A DNA stretch of 64,000 nucleotides from an uncultured Clostridia bacterium (GTDB lineage Bacteria > Bacillota > Clostridia > Oscillospirales > Oscillospiraceae), in NCBI GenBank assembly GCA_937894515.1, contig CALCRH010000223.1:16609-80608 (forward strand), written 5' to 3'. The number at the start of each line of letters is the position of its first letter. Position 1 is the stretch's first letter. The position numbers and the translations under genes were made by a program. The notes beneath the pieces are model-generated. The model was not told where the DNA came from, searched no databases, and was given only the letters and a program-made list of their open reading frames with translations. Below are positions 34,904 to 43,502 of this stretch, piece after piece.

Positions 34904-36253
34904 ATGTCAATACCTTTTAACTACGCATACGAATATAAGCGCAAGCTGTGTACACCGGATGAAGCAGCTCGTGTGGTCAAGAGCGGTGACTGGATCGATA
35001 TTTCCATGGGCTGCGGTTTTCCCTCGCTGATGGATGAGGCAATTTCCAAGCGCCGTGATGAGCTCTTTGATGTAAAGATTCGCGGTTCTCTGGTATTCCG
35101 TCCCATACAGATGGTGGAATGCGATCCCACCCGCAAGCATTTTCTTTACAATAGCTGGCACTTCAGCGGCTATGAGCGGAAACTCTGTGATAAAGGACTT
35201 TGCAACTTTATCCCCATGGTGTTTCGCAATATCGGCGCCTATTATCACCATTTTTTAACGGTGAATGTGGCCATGATGTGCGTGACACCCATGAATGAGC
35301 ATGGCTATTTTAACTTCTCTGTGGCGAATGCTTATGCCCGCAGCGTTTTGGATAAGGCAGATGTTGTGATTTTGGAGGTCAATGAGCGTTTGCCTTGGGT
35401 TTATGGCGGACAGGATGAGTGCATCCATATTGACGATGTGGACATGATCGTGGAAGGACCGCATGAGCAGCTGCCTAATATTCCGGCAACAGAGGCCTCT
35501 CCCAATGAGATGAAGATTGCCGAATATGTGGTGGAGCACATGGCAGACGGTTCTACGCTGCAGTTGGGCATCGGGTCTCTGCCCAATGCGGTAGGGCAGA
35601 TGATTGCCAAGTCCGACCTGCATGACCTGGCTATTCATACGGAGATGCTTTGTGACTCCTATCTGGATATGTACAAGGCAGGGAAGATCACCAACCGCAT
35701 GAAAAATCTGGATCGCTATAAGAGCGTATTTGGTTTGGCATTGGGCTCCCAGGATCTTTATGACTGGGTACGTCAAAATCCGGGCGTGGTTACATATCCC
35801 ATTGCCTATTGTAATGATCCCGGCAACATCGGAAAAATTGACAACTTTGTCTCGGTGAATAACTGCATTGAGGTGGATCTATACGGTCAGATCTGTGCGG
35901 AAACCTCCGGTACTCGTCAGATCAGCGGTACCGGCGGACAGTTGGACTTTTTGGAGGGCGCAGCGCTGTCCCATAACGGAAAAGCCTTTATCTGCATGAC
36001 TTCCTCGTTTACTGATAAGAACGGACAAATGAAATCCCGCATCATGCCAACATTGACCCATGGCGATGTGGTTACCGATCCCCGTACGCTGGCGTATTAT
36101 ATCGTTACGGAATACGGCGGTGTCAATCTGGTAGGCAGCAGCACCTGGGAACGTGCTGAAAAACTGATATCCGTTGCCCACCCGGACTTCCGCGATGAGC
36201 TGATCGCCGATGCTGAGAAGCAGGGAATTTGGGTACGTTCCAACAAGAGATAA
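34904..36253 (+). CDS. Butyryl-CoA:acetate / 4-hydroxybutyrate CoA-transferase family protein
   Basis: The 449-residue protein (ATG 34904 chosen for its AAAAGGGG site; an upstream GTG at 34883 has none) resembles family I CoA-transferases throughout. WIDISMGCGFPS lies near the start. The catalytic-glutamate region is IHTEMLCDSYLDMYKAGK (about residue 245), and SGTGGQLDFLEGA near residue 345 forms the CoA site. These enzymes swap CoA between a butyryl- or hydroxyacyl-CoA and acetate, giving butyrate or acetate at the end of fermentation. The neighbouring PFOR supports a role in acetyl-CoA disposal. The exact acyl group cannot be settled; a paralogue ends at 134. Confidence 0.88.
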   Translation: MSIPFNYAYEYKRKLCTPDEAARVVKSGDWIDISMGCGFPSLMDEAISKRRDELFDVKIRGSLVFRPIQMVECDPTRKHFLYNSWHFSGYERKLCDKGLCNFIPMVFRNIGAYYHHFLTVNVAMMCVTPMNEHGYFNFSVANAYARSVLDKADVVILEVNERLPWVYGGQDECIHIDDVDMIVEGPHEQLPNIPATEASPNEMKIAEYVVEHMADGSTLQLGIGSLPNAVGQMIAKSDLHDLAIHTEMLCDSYLDMYKAGKITNRMKNLDRYKSVFGLALGSQDLYDWVRQNPGVVTYPIAYCNDPGNIGKIDNFVSVNNCIEVDLYGQICAETSGTRQISGTGGQLDFLEGAALSHNGKAFICMTSSFTDKNGQMKSRIMPTLTHGDVVTDPRTLAYYIVTEYGGVNLVGSSTWERAEKLISVAHPDFRDELIADAEKQGIWVRSNKR

Positions 36254-36255
36254 TC

Positions 36256-36286
36256 AAAAAAGCACCGGTTATCCGGTGCTTTTTTA
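36256..36286. terminator. Bidirectional terminator between convergent genes
   Basis: AAAAAAGCACCGG and CCGGTGCTTTTTT form a perfect stem with A/T tails on both sides, so it can stop the CoA-transferase transcript and the minus-strand VTT transcript. Confidence 0.9.
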
Positions 36287-36925
36287 TTTTTGCATGACCT
36301 TTTTTCGGGTGTATAAGATACCAAAGGTGATCAGCGCAAAATCCACGATCAGTACAGTCCAGAATACCGGAGAACGGATGCTAAAACTGTTACCGGCAAT
36401 GGTGAAACAGATCATGCCGGGAATAATTGCCAACCAGGAGCTGGTAAGATAGCGCCAAAATCCAATATGCAGCATACCAAAAATGACACCCAAAACCTCC
36501 ATGCTCAAACCGATCATATGGATGGCAAAACAAGTCACAAAACCGTATTTCTGGGTGGTGCTGAAGTATTTTTGCAGCTTGGGGTGCTTGGCAAGTAAAC
36601 TCTCCAAGTTTTGTGTTTTGGTGCTGCTGCCGATACAATAGGAGATCGAAAGTGAGACGGCAGTACCGATCCCGTTAATGATGAGTGCCTGCCATATCGG
36701 GAAAATCAGAGACACAATAATGACCAGAGCATTGTAAAGGATTACGCCGGAAAAACCCTTTACGGCGTAGAGCGCCAGGATCACGGCAACGGCGAGAATG
36801 GGTCGGTGATCTACCAGCTGTGGTATGGTATCCAGATCAATAACACCTGTGAACAGAAGCGTACCGAATAAGGCGGCACACAGGAGCATGACAAGGATGG
36901 GTGCATAGTCTTTTAATAATTTCAT
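36284..36925 (-). CDS. VTT/TVP38-TMEM64 family membrane protein
   Basis: The 213-residue protein has about six hydrophobic segments. A re-entrant-type region (LYAVKGFSGVILYNALVIIVSLIF near residue 55) and a conserved H-P-K-L-x-K-Y segment near residue 113 are typical of VTT (SNARE-associated/DedA-like) proteins. Family members act in phospholipid scrambling or flipping, undecaprenyl phosphate recycling and membrane homeostasis. The stop codon lies inside the shared terminator. A GAGGAG site lies upstream of the ATG at 36925. Function here is not specified by neighbours. Confidence 0.75.
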   Translation of the reverse strand: MKLLKDYAPILVMLLCAALFGTLLFTGVIDLDTIPQLVDHRPILAVAVILALYAVKGFSGVILYNALVIIVSLIFPIWQALIINGIGTAVSLSISYCIGSSTKTQNLESLLAKHPKLQKYFSTTQKYGFVTCFAIHMIGLSMEVLGVIFGMLHIGFWRYLTSSWLAIIPGMICFTIAGNSFSIRSPVFWTVLIVDFALITFGILYTRKKVMQK

Positions 36926-37045
36926 CTTCTGTTCGTTTTCTCCTCGCTTTTTGTGCGTTAAGTGTACTCTATCATAAAATTTGTCTTTTGAAAAGATTTA
37001 CGAAGGATTGTTTACCATTATTTTGCAAAAATGGTTATAAACTGC

Positions 37046-37075
37046 TTGACAAATAATACTATGTATCATATAGTA
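37046..37075 (+). promoter_or_regulatory. Promoter with overlapping PadR-type operator
   Basis: TTGACA (37046-37051) and TATAGT (37069-37074) are 17 bp apart. An inverted repeat TACTAT-N7-ATAGTA (37057-37075) covers the spacer and the -10 element, where a PadR-family repressor would block polymerase. Autoregulation by the next gene product is inferred. Confidence 0.7.
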
Positions 37076-37096
37076 ATATGCGGAAGGAGGCATTGT

Positions 37097-37423
37097 ATGT
37101 TGGACCCAAAGTTGAAGCGTGGCCTCTTGGAGGTCTGTGTATTGAGTGCGTTGGTAAAGGATGAGAGCTACGGATATAAAATTATCCGCGATCTTTCGGA
37201 CTGCGTTTCCATATCGGAGTCAACGCTGTATCCGATTCTGCGGCGGTTGGAATCTGCCGGACAGTTGACGGAGAGGAGTGTGGAGCATAACGGAAGACTG
37301 CGGAAAATGTATTCCATTACGGCTTCAGGAAAACAGCAAATTGCCGACTTTGTTGACGGCTGGGCAGAGCTGGATGCCGTGTATCGTTTTGTAAAGGAGA
37401 GTATCAAAAATGACAATGAATGA
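37097..37423 (+). CDS. PadR family transcriptional regulator
   Basis: A 108-residue winged-helix protein with KRGLLEVCVLSAL and GYKIIRDLS at the N-terminus, STLYPILRRLESAG as recognition helix (about residues 50-63), and YSITASGKQQI in the wing. This is the short PadR subfamily II, which usually represses its own operon. ATG 37097 is chosen because AAGGAGG sits six bases upstream; earlier in-frame starts lie in the promoter. It overlaps the HAAS gene by 14 bases. Confidence 0.93.
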   Translation: MLDPKLKRGLLEVCVLSALVKDESYGYKIIRDLSDCVSISESTLYPILRRLESAGQLTERSVEHNGRLRKMYSITASGKQQIADFVDGWAELDAVYRFVKESIKNDNE

Positions 37424-38009
37424 ATATCTCTCCGCCTTGATTGCCGGATTGTCACAGCTGCCGGAGGAGGAGCAACGGAAGCAGGTCGCCTATTATGAGG
37501 AGCTTTTTGCCGATATGAAGGAAGAGGGACTCAGCGAAGAGGAGATCACGGAAAAGCTGGGAGGTCCTGCAAAGGCGGCTCGGGAGATCATGGAGGAGAT
37601 GCCGCTGACGAAGCTGATCAAAACGCGTGTCAGACCGAAAAAAGGTTGGTCGGTGCTTGCAGTCATTCTGGTAATTCTGGGGTCGCCGATCTGGCTGAGT
37701 ATCGCGCTGGCGATGTTCGCGGTGGTACTTAGTATTTACATTGTGATCTGGTCGCTGATCATTGTCCTGTTTGCTGTGGTGCTGAGCATATTGGCAGCAG
37801 GCGTTGCCGGTATTGTTCTGTTTGCCGTCAACATTATGTCGGCATCGGTACCGGCACTGCTGGTACTTGGCTTGGGACTGATCTGTCTGGGAATGACGGC
37901 TCCGGCATTTTTGGGCGCAGTCGCGGCAGCGAAGGGTGTTTGCAGACTGACGGGACGTATCGCCAGATGGATCCGTTCTCTCTTTATTCGGAAGGATGGT
38001 GTGAGATGA
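37410..38009 (+). CDS. HAAS/DUF1700 domain membrane protein
   Basis: The 199-residue protein starts with the HAAS signalling domain (residues 1-60: LPEEEQRKQVAYYEELFADM and KLGGPAKAAREI). It continues into three hydrophobic segments (about residues 78-125 and 132-170) and a basic C-terminal tail. HAAS domains are regularly encoded next to PadR regulators and are thought to pass a membrane signal to them. AAAGGAG in the 3' end of padR drives translation. It overlaps the DUF4097 gene by four bases. Confidence 0.88.
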   Translation: MTMNEYLSALIAGLSQLPEEEQRKQVAYYEELFADMKEEGLSEEEITEKLGGPAKAAREIMEEMPLTKLIKTRVRPKKGWSVLAVILVILGSPIWLSIALAMFAVVLSIYIVIWSLIIVLFAVVLSILAAGVAGIVLFAVNIMSASVPALLVLGLGLICLGMTAPAFLGAVAAAKGVCRLTGRIARWIRSLFIRKDGVR

Positions 38010-38953
38010 GACGCACGGTAAAAATTACGCTGATCGTATCGGCAGTTTTGGCGGCGATGGGTATTCTGCTTGTCATCGTGACCGGATGCATGGGTGGACA
38101 TTTTTCTGATCTTTGGAATAGTCGGATGCAGATACCCGGGGTTTTCCATTTCGGCAGCGGAGTTACAGCACCGCATAACGAATACAATAAAAGTAACACT
38201 TATTCTATCTCCGCAGAGGGAATCGACGGGATTCAGATCGATTGGGTCAGCGATAATGTTGTCATCAAAATCGGTAATACAGAGCAAATCGCATTTTCGG
38301 AGACCGGGGCTGGTTTGACGGAAAAAACGGCACTACGGTATGATGTGCAGGGCAGTACCTTGCTGATTCACTACTGCGACGATCAAAGATTTCTCAATGT
38401 CAACTTGCCCGCCAAACAGTTGACGGTTATCTTGCCGGATACTCTTGCGGCAAATCTGCAATCTCTGTCGGTGGAAACTGTCAGTGCCGATGTTACCATT
38501 GACGATCCGCTGTTTCGCATGGAAAAGCTGGATGTTGAGACCGTCAGCGGTAATCTGAACGCGGTGATTGATTTCGCAGGGATAGCGGAACTGGAAACCG
38601 TCAGCGGCAACCTCGGCGTAAACGGTGGAATAAACAAATTTGATGCGGAATCCAGCAGCGGAAATGTCAGCATTGGCGGTGGGATAAATCAATTCGAAGC
38701 GGAAACCGTCAGCGGTGATGTTCTGCTTGATTGCCGAAACGGAGTACCCAATGACCTGGATATTGAAACTACCTCTGGTAATGTGATCTTGTATTTGCCG
38801 CAGAATGCCGCCCTGACCTTGGCTTTTGAAACGGTGAGCGGTGACTTCGACAGTATCTGCGCCATGAGTGTTCACAATGGGAACTATGTTATCGGCAGTG
38901 GACACAGCAACTGGAGAGTGGAAACCGTCAGCGGCGATTTGACCGTGAAATAA
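38006..38953 (+). CDS. DUF4097 beta-repeat membrane-anchored protein
   Basis: The 315-residue product has an N-terminal membrane anchor (about residues 7-28, followed by Cys-Met) and an extracytoplasmic domain of roughly eight repeats of 15-22 residues. Their core is E(T)VSG(N/D), as in VETVSADV, VETVSGNLN, LETVSGNLG, AETVSGDVL and FETVSGDF, which predicts a right-handed beta-helix. DUF4097 proteins follow PadR-HAAS pairs in many Firmicutes; their role is unknown but an envelope-sensing or adhesin-like function is often proposed. ATG 38006 overlaps the previous stop. It ends the three-gene operon before a strong hairpin. Confidence 0.85.
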   Translation: MRRTVKITLIVSAVLAAMGILLVIVTGCMGGHFSDLWNSRMQIPGVFHFGSGVTAPHNEYNKSNTYSISAEGIDGIQIDWVSDNVVIKIGNTEQIAFSETGAGLTEKTALRYDVQGSTLLIHYCDDQRFLNVNLPAKQLTVILPDTLAANLQSLSVETVSADVTIDDPLFRMEKLDVETVSGNLNAVIDFAGIAELETVSGNLGVNGGINKFDAESSSGNVSIGGGINQFEAETVSGDVLLDCRNGVPNDLDIETTSGNVILYLPQNAALTLAFETVSGDFDSICAMSVHNGNYVIGSGHSNWRVETVSGDLTVK

Positions 38954-38962
38954 CGTATGATA

Positions 38963-38992
38963 CAGCGGGCAGAGAATAAACTCTGCCCGCTG
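38963..38992 (+). terminator. Terminator hairpin of the PadR operon
   Basis: A perfect 12-bp stem (CAGCGGGCAGAG/CTCTGCCCGCTG) with an AATAAA loop. It lacks a clear T run, so termination strength is uncertain. Confidence 0.65.
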
Positions 38993-39000
38993 CTGTACTC

Positions 39001-39029
39001 TTGACAAGTTTTGGAGAATCAGGTATACT
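39001..39029 (+). promoter_or_regulatory. Sigma-A promoter of the valS T-box leader
   Basis: TTGACA (39001-39006) and TATACT (39024-39029) are 17 bp apart. Confidence 0.85.
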
Positions 39030-39035
39030 ATCAAC

Positions 39036-39290
39036 ATACAAAAACTGCAATGATGGGAAGCAGTAAGCGGTTGTCGGATGCCAAGAGAGGGAGCGGTTGG
39101 TGGAAGCTCCCGTGAAGCGCTGCCCAAGTCGTCCCGGAGCTTTCAGCCGAATGGAGTAAGCTGCAACGGTTGGCCCCGTTATCGGCCTATGAGTGCGGGA
39201 GAAATCCCGAACACAGGTGGTACCACGGACTTTTGTTCGCCCTGTTTTGCTATGGCAAAACAGGGTTTTTGTTTTGCCAAATACTCGAAA
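39036..39290 (+). promoter_or_regulatory. T-box leader controlling valS
   Basis: The leader contains the T-box sequence AGGTGGTACCACGG (39215-39228), which pairs with the uncharged tRNA acceptor end. It is followed by a competing terminator (arms 39240-39250 and 39255-39265, then TTTTT). The upstream half has Stem I features: GAAGCAGTAAGCGG, an AGAGAG element, and a GTC on the 3' side (39128-39130) that suits a valine specifier. Uncharged tRNA-Val would favour the antiterminator and raise valS expression. The specifier assignment is tentative. Confidence 0.93.
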
Positions 39291-39302
39291 AGGAGAAATC
39301 CA

Positions 39303-41936
39303 ATGCGTAAAGAATTATCAAAATTGTATGATCCCCGGGAAGTGGAAGGCCGCATCTATCAGATGTGGATGGATAACGGCTGTTTCAAGGCAGAGCCGAA
39401 CCCCAAGAAGAAGCCTTTTTCTATCGTTATGCCGCCTCCTAACGTTACCGGCCAGCTCCACATGGGTCACGCCCTGGACTGCACTTTACAGGATATTCTG
39501 ACCCGCTTTAAGCGGATGCAGGGCTATGAGGCTTTGTGGCTGCCCGGTAGCGACCATGCAGGCATCGCCACCCAGATCAAAGTGGAGGAAGATCTCCGTG
39601 TCAACGAGGGCCTGACCCGTTACGACCTGGGGCGCGAGAAATTCCTGGAACGTGTCTGGGCGTGGAAAGAGAAGTACGGCAACCGTATCATTGAACAGCA
39701 GAAGAAGATGGGCGCTTCCTGCGACTGGGATCGTGACCGTTTTACCATGGATGAGGGCTGTTCCAAGGCCGTCCGTGAGACTTTCTGCGAGCTGTATGAC
39801 AAGGGGCTGATCTACAAGGGCAGCCGTATTATCAACTGGTGTCCCCATTGCCTGACGGCTCTGTCCGATGCCGAGGTGGAGTACACCGATAAGCCCGGCA
39901 GTCTGTGGTACGTCCGCTATCCGCTGACCGATGGCAGCGGCGACATTGTCATCGCCACCACCCGCCCCGAGACCATGATGGGCGATACGGGCGTGGCGGT
40001 GAACCCGGAGGATGAAAAGTTCAAGCACCTCATTGGCAAGACCTGCATTTTGCCCATTATGAACCGTGAGATACCCATCGTGGGCGATGAGTACTGCGAG
40101 ATCGGCTTTGGTACCGGTGCTGTAAAGATGACGCCGGCCCATGACCCCAACGACTTTGAGGTGGGTCTGCGCCACAATCTGGAGGTCATCCGCGTCATCG
40201 CTGACGATGGCACCATCAACGAAAACGGCGGCAAATACAACGGCATGGATCGCTACGAGTGCCGCAAGGCTATCGTGGCTGATCTGGAGGCTGAGGGCTA
40301 TCTGGTCAAAACCGAGCCTTATTCCCACAATGTTGGTACCTGCTACCGCTGCCACAATGACGTGGAGCCTTTGATTTCCGCCCAGTGGTTTGTGAAGATG
40401 GCACCTCTTGCCAAGGAGGCAATCCGTGTGGTGGAGGACGGCACCATCAAGTTTGTGCCGGAGCGCTTCACCAAGACCTATATCAACTGGATGGAAAATG
40501 TACACGACTGGTGCATTTCACGTCAGCTTTGGTGGGGTCACCAGATTCCGGCGTGGTACTGCGATGAATGCGGCCATATTAACGTCAGCCGACAGGATCC
40601 CACCAAGTGTGAAAAGTGCGGCTGCACCAAGTTGACCCGCGAAGAGGATGTACTTGACACCTGGTTCTCCAGCGCCCTGTGGCCGTTCTCCACGATGGGT
40701 TGGCCGGATCTGAATGCCCCCGACTTGAACTATTGGTATCCCACTTCTGTGATGGTCACCGGTTACGACATTATTTTCTTCTGGGTAGCCCGCATGATCT
40801 TCTCCGGCATGGAGCAGATGAAGAAAGAACCGTTCAAGACGGTATTTATCCATGGCCTGGTGCGTGACGACAAGGGACGTAAGATGTCTAAATCTCTGGG
40901 CAATGGCATTGATCCGCTGGAAATGGCGGAGACTTACGGCGCCGATGCGCTGCGCTTCAACCTGATTACCGGTAACAGCCCCGGCAATGATATGCGCTTC
41001 TTTGTAGAGAAGTGTGAGGCAATGCGTAATTTCGCCAATAAGATCTGGAATGCCAGTCGGTTCGTGATGATGAACCTGACCATTGACAAGGTGGAACTGC
41101 CGGAGAAGCTGGAACTGGAGGATAAGTGGATCCTCAGCAAGCTGAATACCCTGATTAAAGAGGTCACTGACAATATGGAGGCCTTTGAACTTGGCGTTGC
41201 CTCTGCTAAGATCTACGACTTCATTTGGGATACCTACTGCGACTGGTATATTGAGCTGACCAAGACTCGCTTGAATGGCAAGGATGAACAGGCCAAGCTG
41301 GCGGCTGAGAATGTGCTGTGCTATGTGCTGCTGCGTATCTTGGAATTGATGCACCCGTTCATGCCGTTTATTACCGAAGAAATCTGGCAGGCACTGCCCC
41401 ATGAGGGCGACTTCCTGATCAAGGCACAGTGGCCGACCTATCAGGAAAAGTTTAACTTTGTTGCCGATGAGCAGGCAATGGAGGATGTGAAAGATGCCAT
41501 TTCCGCAGTACGTGCCCGCCGTGCCGAGATGAACGTACCGCCCAGCAAGAAGGCCAAGATGATTCTGGTTACCGGAAAGCCTGAGAACTATGAGGTAGGC
41601 AGGCATTTTATCACCCGTATGGCCTATGCCAGCGAAGTGACGGTTGCCGCCGAAGCTCCTGCAAATTTGTCCGGCATGGTTTCTGTGATCACCCATGATG
41701 CCAATATCTATCTACCGCTGGCGGAATTGGTGGATATTGCCGCTGAGCTGGAGCGAATCCAGAAAGAACGGGAAAAGGCGATAAAGACCTTGCAGGGAAT
41801 TGAGGCAAGACTTTCCAATGAAGCATTTACCTCAAAGGCACCGGAAGCGGTTGTCAATACAGCTCGCGAACAGGCAGAAAAGACTCGCTTGCTGATTGCA
41901 AAACTGGATGAATCAGCAGCGGCTATGAAACTGTAA
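39303..41936 (+). CDS. valS: Valyl-tRNA synthetase
   Basis: A class I synthetase of 877 residues. The nucleotide signature HMGH is at residues 53-56 and KMSKS at 527-531. An editing domain ([19 protein letters not shown], about residues 219-240) removes misactivated threonine, and a coiled-coil tRNA-binding tail ([17 protein letters not shown], about residues 815-877) closes the protein. ATG 39303 follows AAAAGGAG; a longer frame upstream runs through the T-box and is not coding. Codon use is highly biased, as for PFOR. Confidence 0.98.
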   Translation: MRKELSKLYDPREVEGRIYQMWMDNGCFKAEPNPKKKPFSIVMPPPNVTGQLHMGHALDCTLQDILTRFKRMQGYEALWLPGSDHAGIATQIKVEEDLRVNEGLTRYDLGREKFLERVWAWKEKYGNRIIEQQKKMGASCDWDRDRFTMDEGCSKAVRETFCELYDKGLIYKGSRIINWCPHCLTALSDAEVEYTDKPGSLWYVRYPLTDGSGDIVIATTRPETMMGDTGVAVNPEDEKFKHLIGKTCILPIMNREIPIVGDEYCEIGFGTGAVKMTPAHDPNDFEVGLRHNLEVIRVIADDGTINENGGKYNGMDRYECRKAIVADLEAEGYLVKTEPYSHNVGTCYRCHNDVEPLISAQWFVKMAPLAKEAIRVVEDGTIKFVPERFTKTYINWMENVHDWCISRQLWWGHQIPAWYCDECGHINVSRQDPTKCEKCGCTKLTREEDVLDTWFSSALWPFSTMGWPDLNAPDLNYWYPTSVMVTGYDIIFFWVARMIFSGMEQMKKEPFKTVFIHGLVRDDKGRKMSKSLGNGIDPLEMAETYGADALRFNLITGNSPGNDMRFFVEKCEAMRNFANKIWNASRFVMMNLTIDKVELPEKLELEDKWILSKLNTLIKEVTDNMEAFELGVASAKIYDFIWDTYCDWYIELTKTRLNGKDEQAKLAAENVLCYVLLRILELMHPFMPFITEEIWQALPHEGDFLIKAQWPTYQEKFNFVADEQAMEDVKDAISAVRARRAEMNVPPSKKAKMILVTGKPENYEVGRHFITRMAYASEVTVAAEAPANLSGMVSVITHDANIYLPLAELVDIAAELERIQKEREKAIKTLQGIEARLSNEAFTSKAPEAVVNTAREQAEKTRLLIAKLDESAAAMKL

Positions 41937-41980
41937 GATATAGACAACATTCAACAGAAAAAACGGCCATAAAAGTATAT

Positions 41981-42016
41981 AATCACCGTAGATTTGATCT
42001 ACGGTGATTATTTTTT
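41981..42016 (+). terminator. Terminator of valS
   Basis: A 12-bp stem (AATCACCGTAGA/TCTACGGTGATT) with a five-base loop and a following ATTTTTT. The preceding TATAAT (41978-41983) overlaps the 5' arm and could serve as a -10 element for the spoIIA operon. Confidence 0.85.
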
Positions 42017-42035
42017 ACCAAAGGAGAGAGCCACT

Positions 42036-42341
42036 ATGGAAGTTATGACACAATGCCAGGATCGGAGCCTGGAAATATTTTTGAAAGGAGAACTGGATCA
42101 TTATGGCGCACAAGGTCTGCTGCAGAAGATGGAAGAAATCATAACACAAAACCTGCCACTGACATTGACCATGGATTTTTCCGGGGTCACATTTATGGAC
42201 AGTTCCGGCATCGCTGTAGTACTACGTTCCTGGCAGCGAATGAAAACATTAGACGGTAATGTGATTTTGCGGCATGTAGGACCGCAGCCGAGGAAAGTCT
42301 TTGATGCAGCCAATATCAGCCGCATGGTGACTTTTGAGTGA
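42036..42341 (+). CDS. spoIIAA: Anti-sigma F factor antagonist SpoIIAA
   Basis: A 101-residue STAS protein that, when unphosphorylated, releases sigma-F from SpoIIAB in the forespore. The phosphorylation site is in FMDSSGIAVV (Asp55-Ser56-Ser57-Gly58), matching the DSSG motif of Bacillus SpoIIAA. ATG 42036 follows AAAGGAGAG; longer upstream frames enter the terminator. It is first of the classical spoIIAA-AB-AC operon. Confidence 0.97.
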   Translation: MEVMTQCQDRSLEIFLKGELDHYGAQGLLQKMEEIITQNLPLTLTMDFSGVTFMDSSGIAVVLRSWQRMKTLDGNVILRHVGPQPRKVFDAANISRMVTFE

Positions 42342-42354
42342 AAGGAGCAGTAAG

Positions 42355-42795
42355 ATGCGAAAAACGGAGAATTATGTGACGTTAGAGTTTATGAGCCGAA
42401 GTACCAATGAGAGCTTTGCCAGAATTGCCGTGGCGGGATTTGCCGCGCAGCTTGATCCCACGTTGGATGAATTGGGAGATATCAAGACCTCTATCAGCGA
42501 AGCAGTGACCAATGCCATTGTCCATGCCTATCCGGACAAACTGGGACGTATCCTGATAAAGCTAAAGCTGCTGGACGGCAACATACTGGAAATTGTAGTG
42601 CGTGACTGGGGCAGAGGTATCGAAAACATAGAGCAGGCGAGACGTCCCTTATATACTACCGGCGGAGAAGAACGCAGTGGTATGGGTTTCACCATCATGG
42701 AGAGCTTTATGGATCAATTGAAAGTAAAGTCAGAACCGGGTAAAGGCACCACGGTGGTGATGCGAAAGCGTGTCGCAGTCCGCGCAAAACGATGA
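42355..42795 (+). CDS. spoIIAB: Anti-sigma F factor SpoIIAB
   Basis: A 146-residue GHKL-fold kinase that binds sigma-F or phosphorylates SpoIIAA. ATP-binding boxes are visible: the N box in SISEAVTNAIVHAY (about residue 45), DWGRGI (G1, about residue 84) and ERSGMGFTIM (G2, about residue 108). ATG 42355 is preceded by AAAGGAG. It overlaps sigF by four bases (ATGA), giving near-equal synthesis of anti-sigma and sigma factor. Confidence 0.97.
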   Translation: MRKTENYVTLEFMSRSTNESFARIAVAGFAAQLDPTLDELGDIKTSISEAVTNAIVHAYPDKLGRILIKLKLLDGNILEIVVRDWGRGIENIEQARRPLYTTGGEERSGMGFTIMESFMDQLKVKSEPGKGTTVVMRKRVAVRAKR

Positions 42796-43502
42796 GTGAA
42801 GAATGGATCGCTCTGCTGGAACAGGCGCAAAAAGGAAACGAAAAAGCATGCGAACAGATGATAAACGAGAATTGCGGTTTGATTTGGTCCATTGTCAGAC
42901 GATACAGTGGCTGCGGCGTTGATTTTGACGATCTATATCAACTCGGATGCATTGGCTTTATAAAAGCTGTAAAGGGATTTAGCATTACATACGGAACACA
43001 GTTTTCTACATATGCTGTTCCCAAAATAGCCGGAGAAATTCGCCGGTTTTTGCGGGATGATGGCGCAATCAAAGTGGGGCGAACCCTCCGGGAAAGAGGA
43101 CAAGCTCTGTGGAGCGCCAGGGAGACGCTGCGTAAAGAGTTGGGTAGAGACCCCACAATTTCGGAATTGTCCCAGTATACCAAGTTATCGGTGGAGGAGA
43201 TTGCCGACATTGAATTAGCAAACATTGCGCCGGAATCGCTGCAGCAGGAAAACGAGGATGGCTTATCTCTGGAGTCCACTTTGGGGACAAGCGGTATCGA
43301 GGAAAAGCTGGTGGAAAAAATTGCGTTGCGGGAAGCTATCGAAGCATTGCCTGAACAGGAACGAAAAGTGATATTTCTGCGTTTTTTTAAGTGCCTGACT
43401 CAGCAGCAAACAGCTCGGATTTTACAGGTGTCGCAAGTACAGGTTTCCCGTCTGGAACGCCGCAGTATTTCTCACCTGCGGGAACATCTGGCGTGCTGTT
43501 GA
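42792..43502 (+). CDS. sigF: RNA polymerase sporulation sigma factor SigF
   Basis: The first forespore-specific sigma factor. The 236-residue protein has region 2 (DFDDLYQLGCIGFIKAVKGF and FSTYAVPKIAGEIRRFLRDDG), region 3 (GRDPTISELSQ) and region 4 helix-turn-helix (LTQQQTARILQVSQVQVSRLERR). The length and operon position identify SigF rather than SigG. The last 116 bases overlap the 3' end of a convergent minus-strand gene, and no terminator was seen for either. Confidence 0.97.
   Translation: MSEEWIALLEQAQKGNEKACEQMINENCGLIWSIVRRYSGCGVDFDDLYQLGCIGFIKAVKGFSITYGTQFSTYAVPKIAGEIRRFLRDDGAIKVGRTLRERGQALWSARETLRKELGRDPTISELSQYTKLSVEEIADIELANIAPESLQQENEDGLSLESTLGTSGIEEKLVEKIALREAIEALPEQERKVIFLRFFKCLTQQQTARILQVSQVQVSRLERRSISHLREHLACC

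Noticed and set aside
36926..37045. Possible RNA gene or second promoter between the VTT and padR genes
   Set aside because: The region is AT-rich, and apart from the VTT ribosome-binding site I found no stable hairpin, tRNA fold or convincing -35/-10 pair.
38460..38953. DNA repeat array within the DUF4097 gene
   Set aside because: The repetition is at protein level (ETVSG beta-helix turns) with diverged codons, so it is a structural repeat, not a DNA element.
39078..39302. In-frame upstream extension of valS
   Set aside because: The region is the T-box leader and terminator; the translated peptide is not synthetase-like and ATG 39303 has AAAAGGAG.
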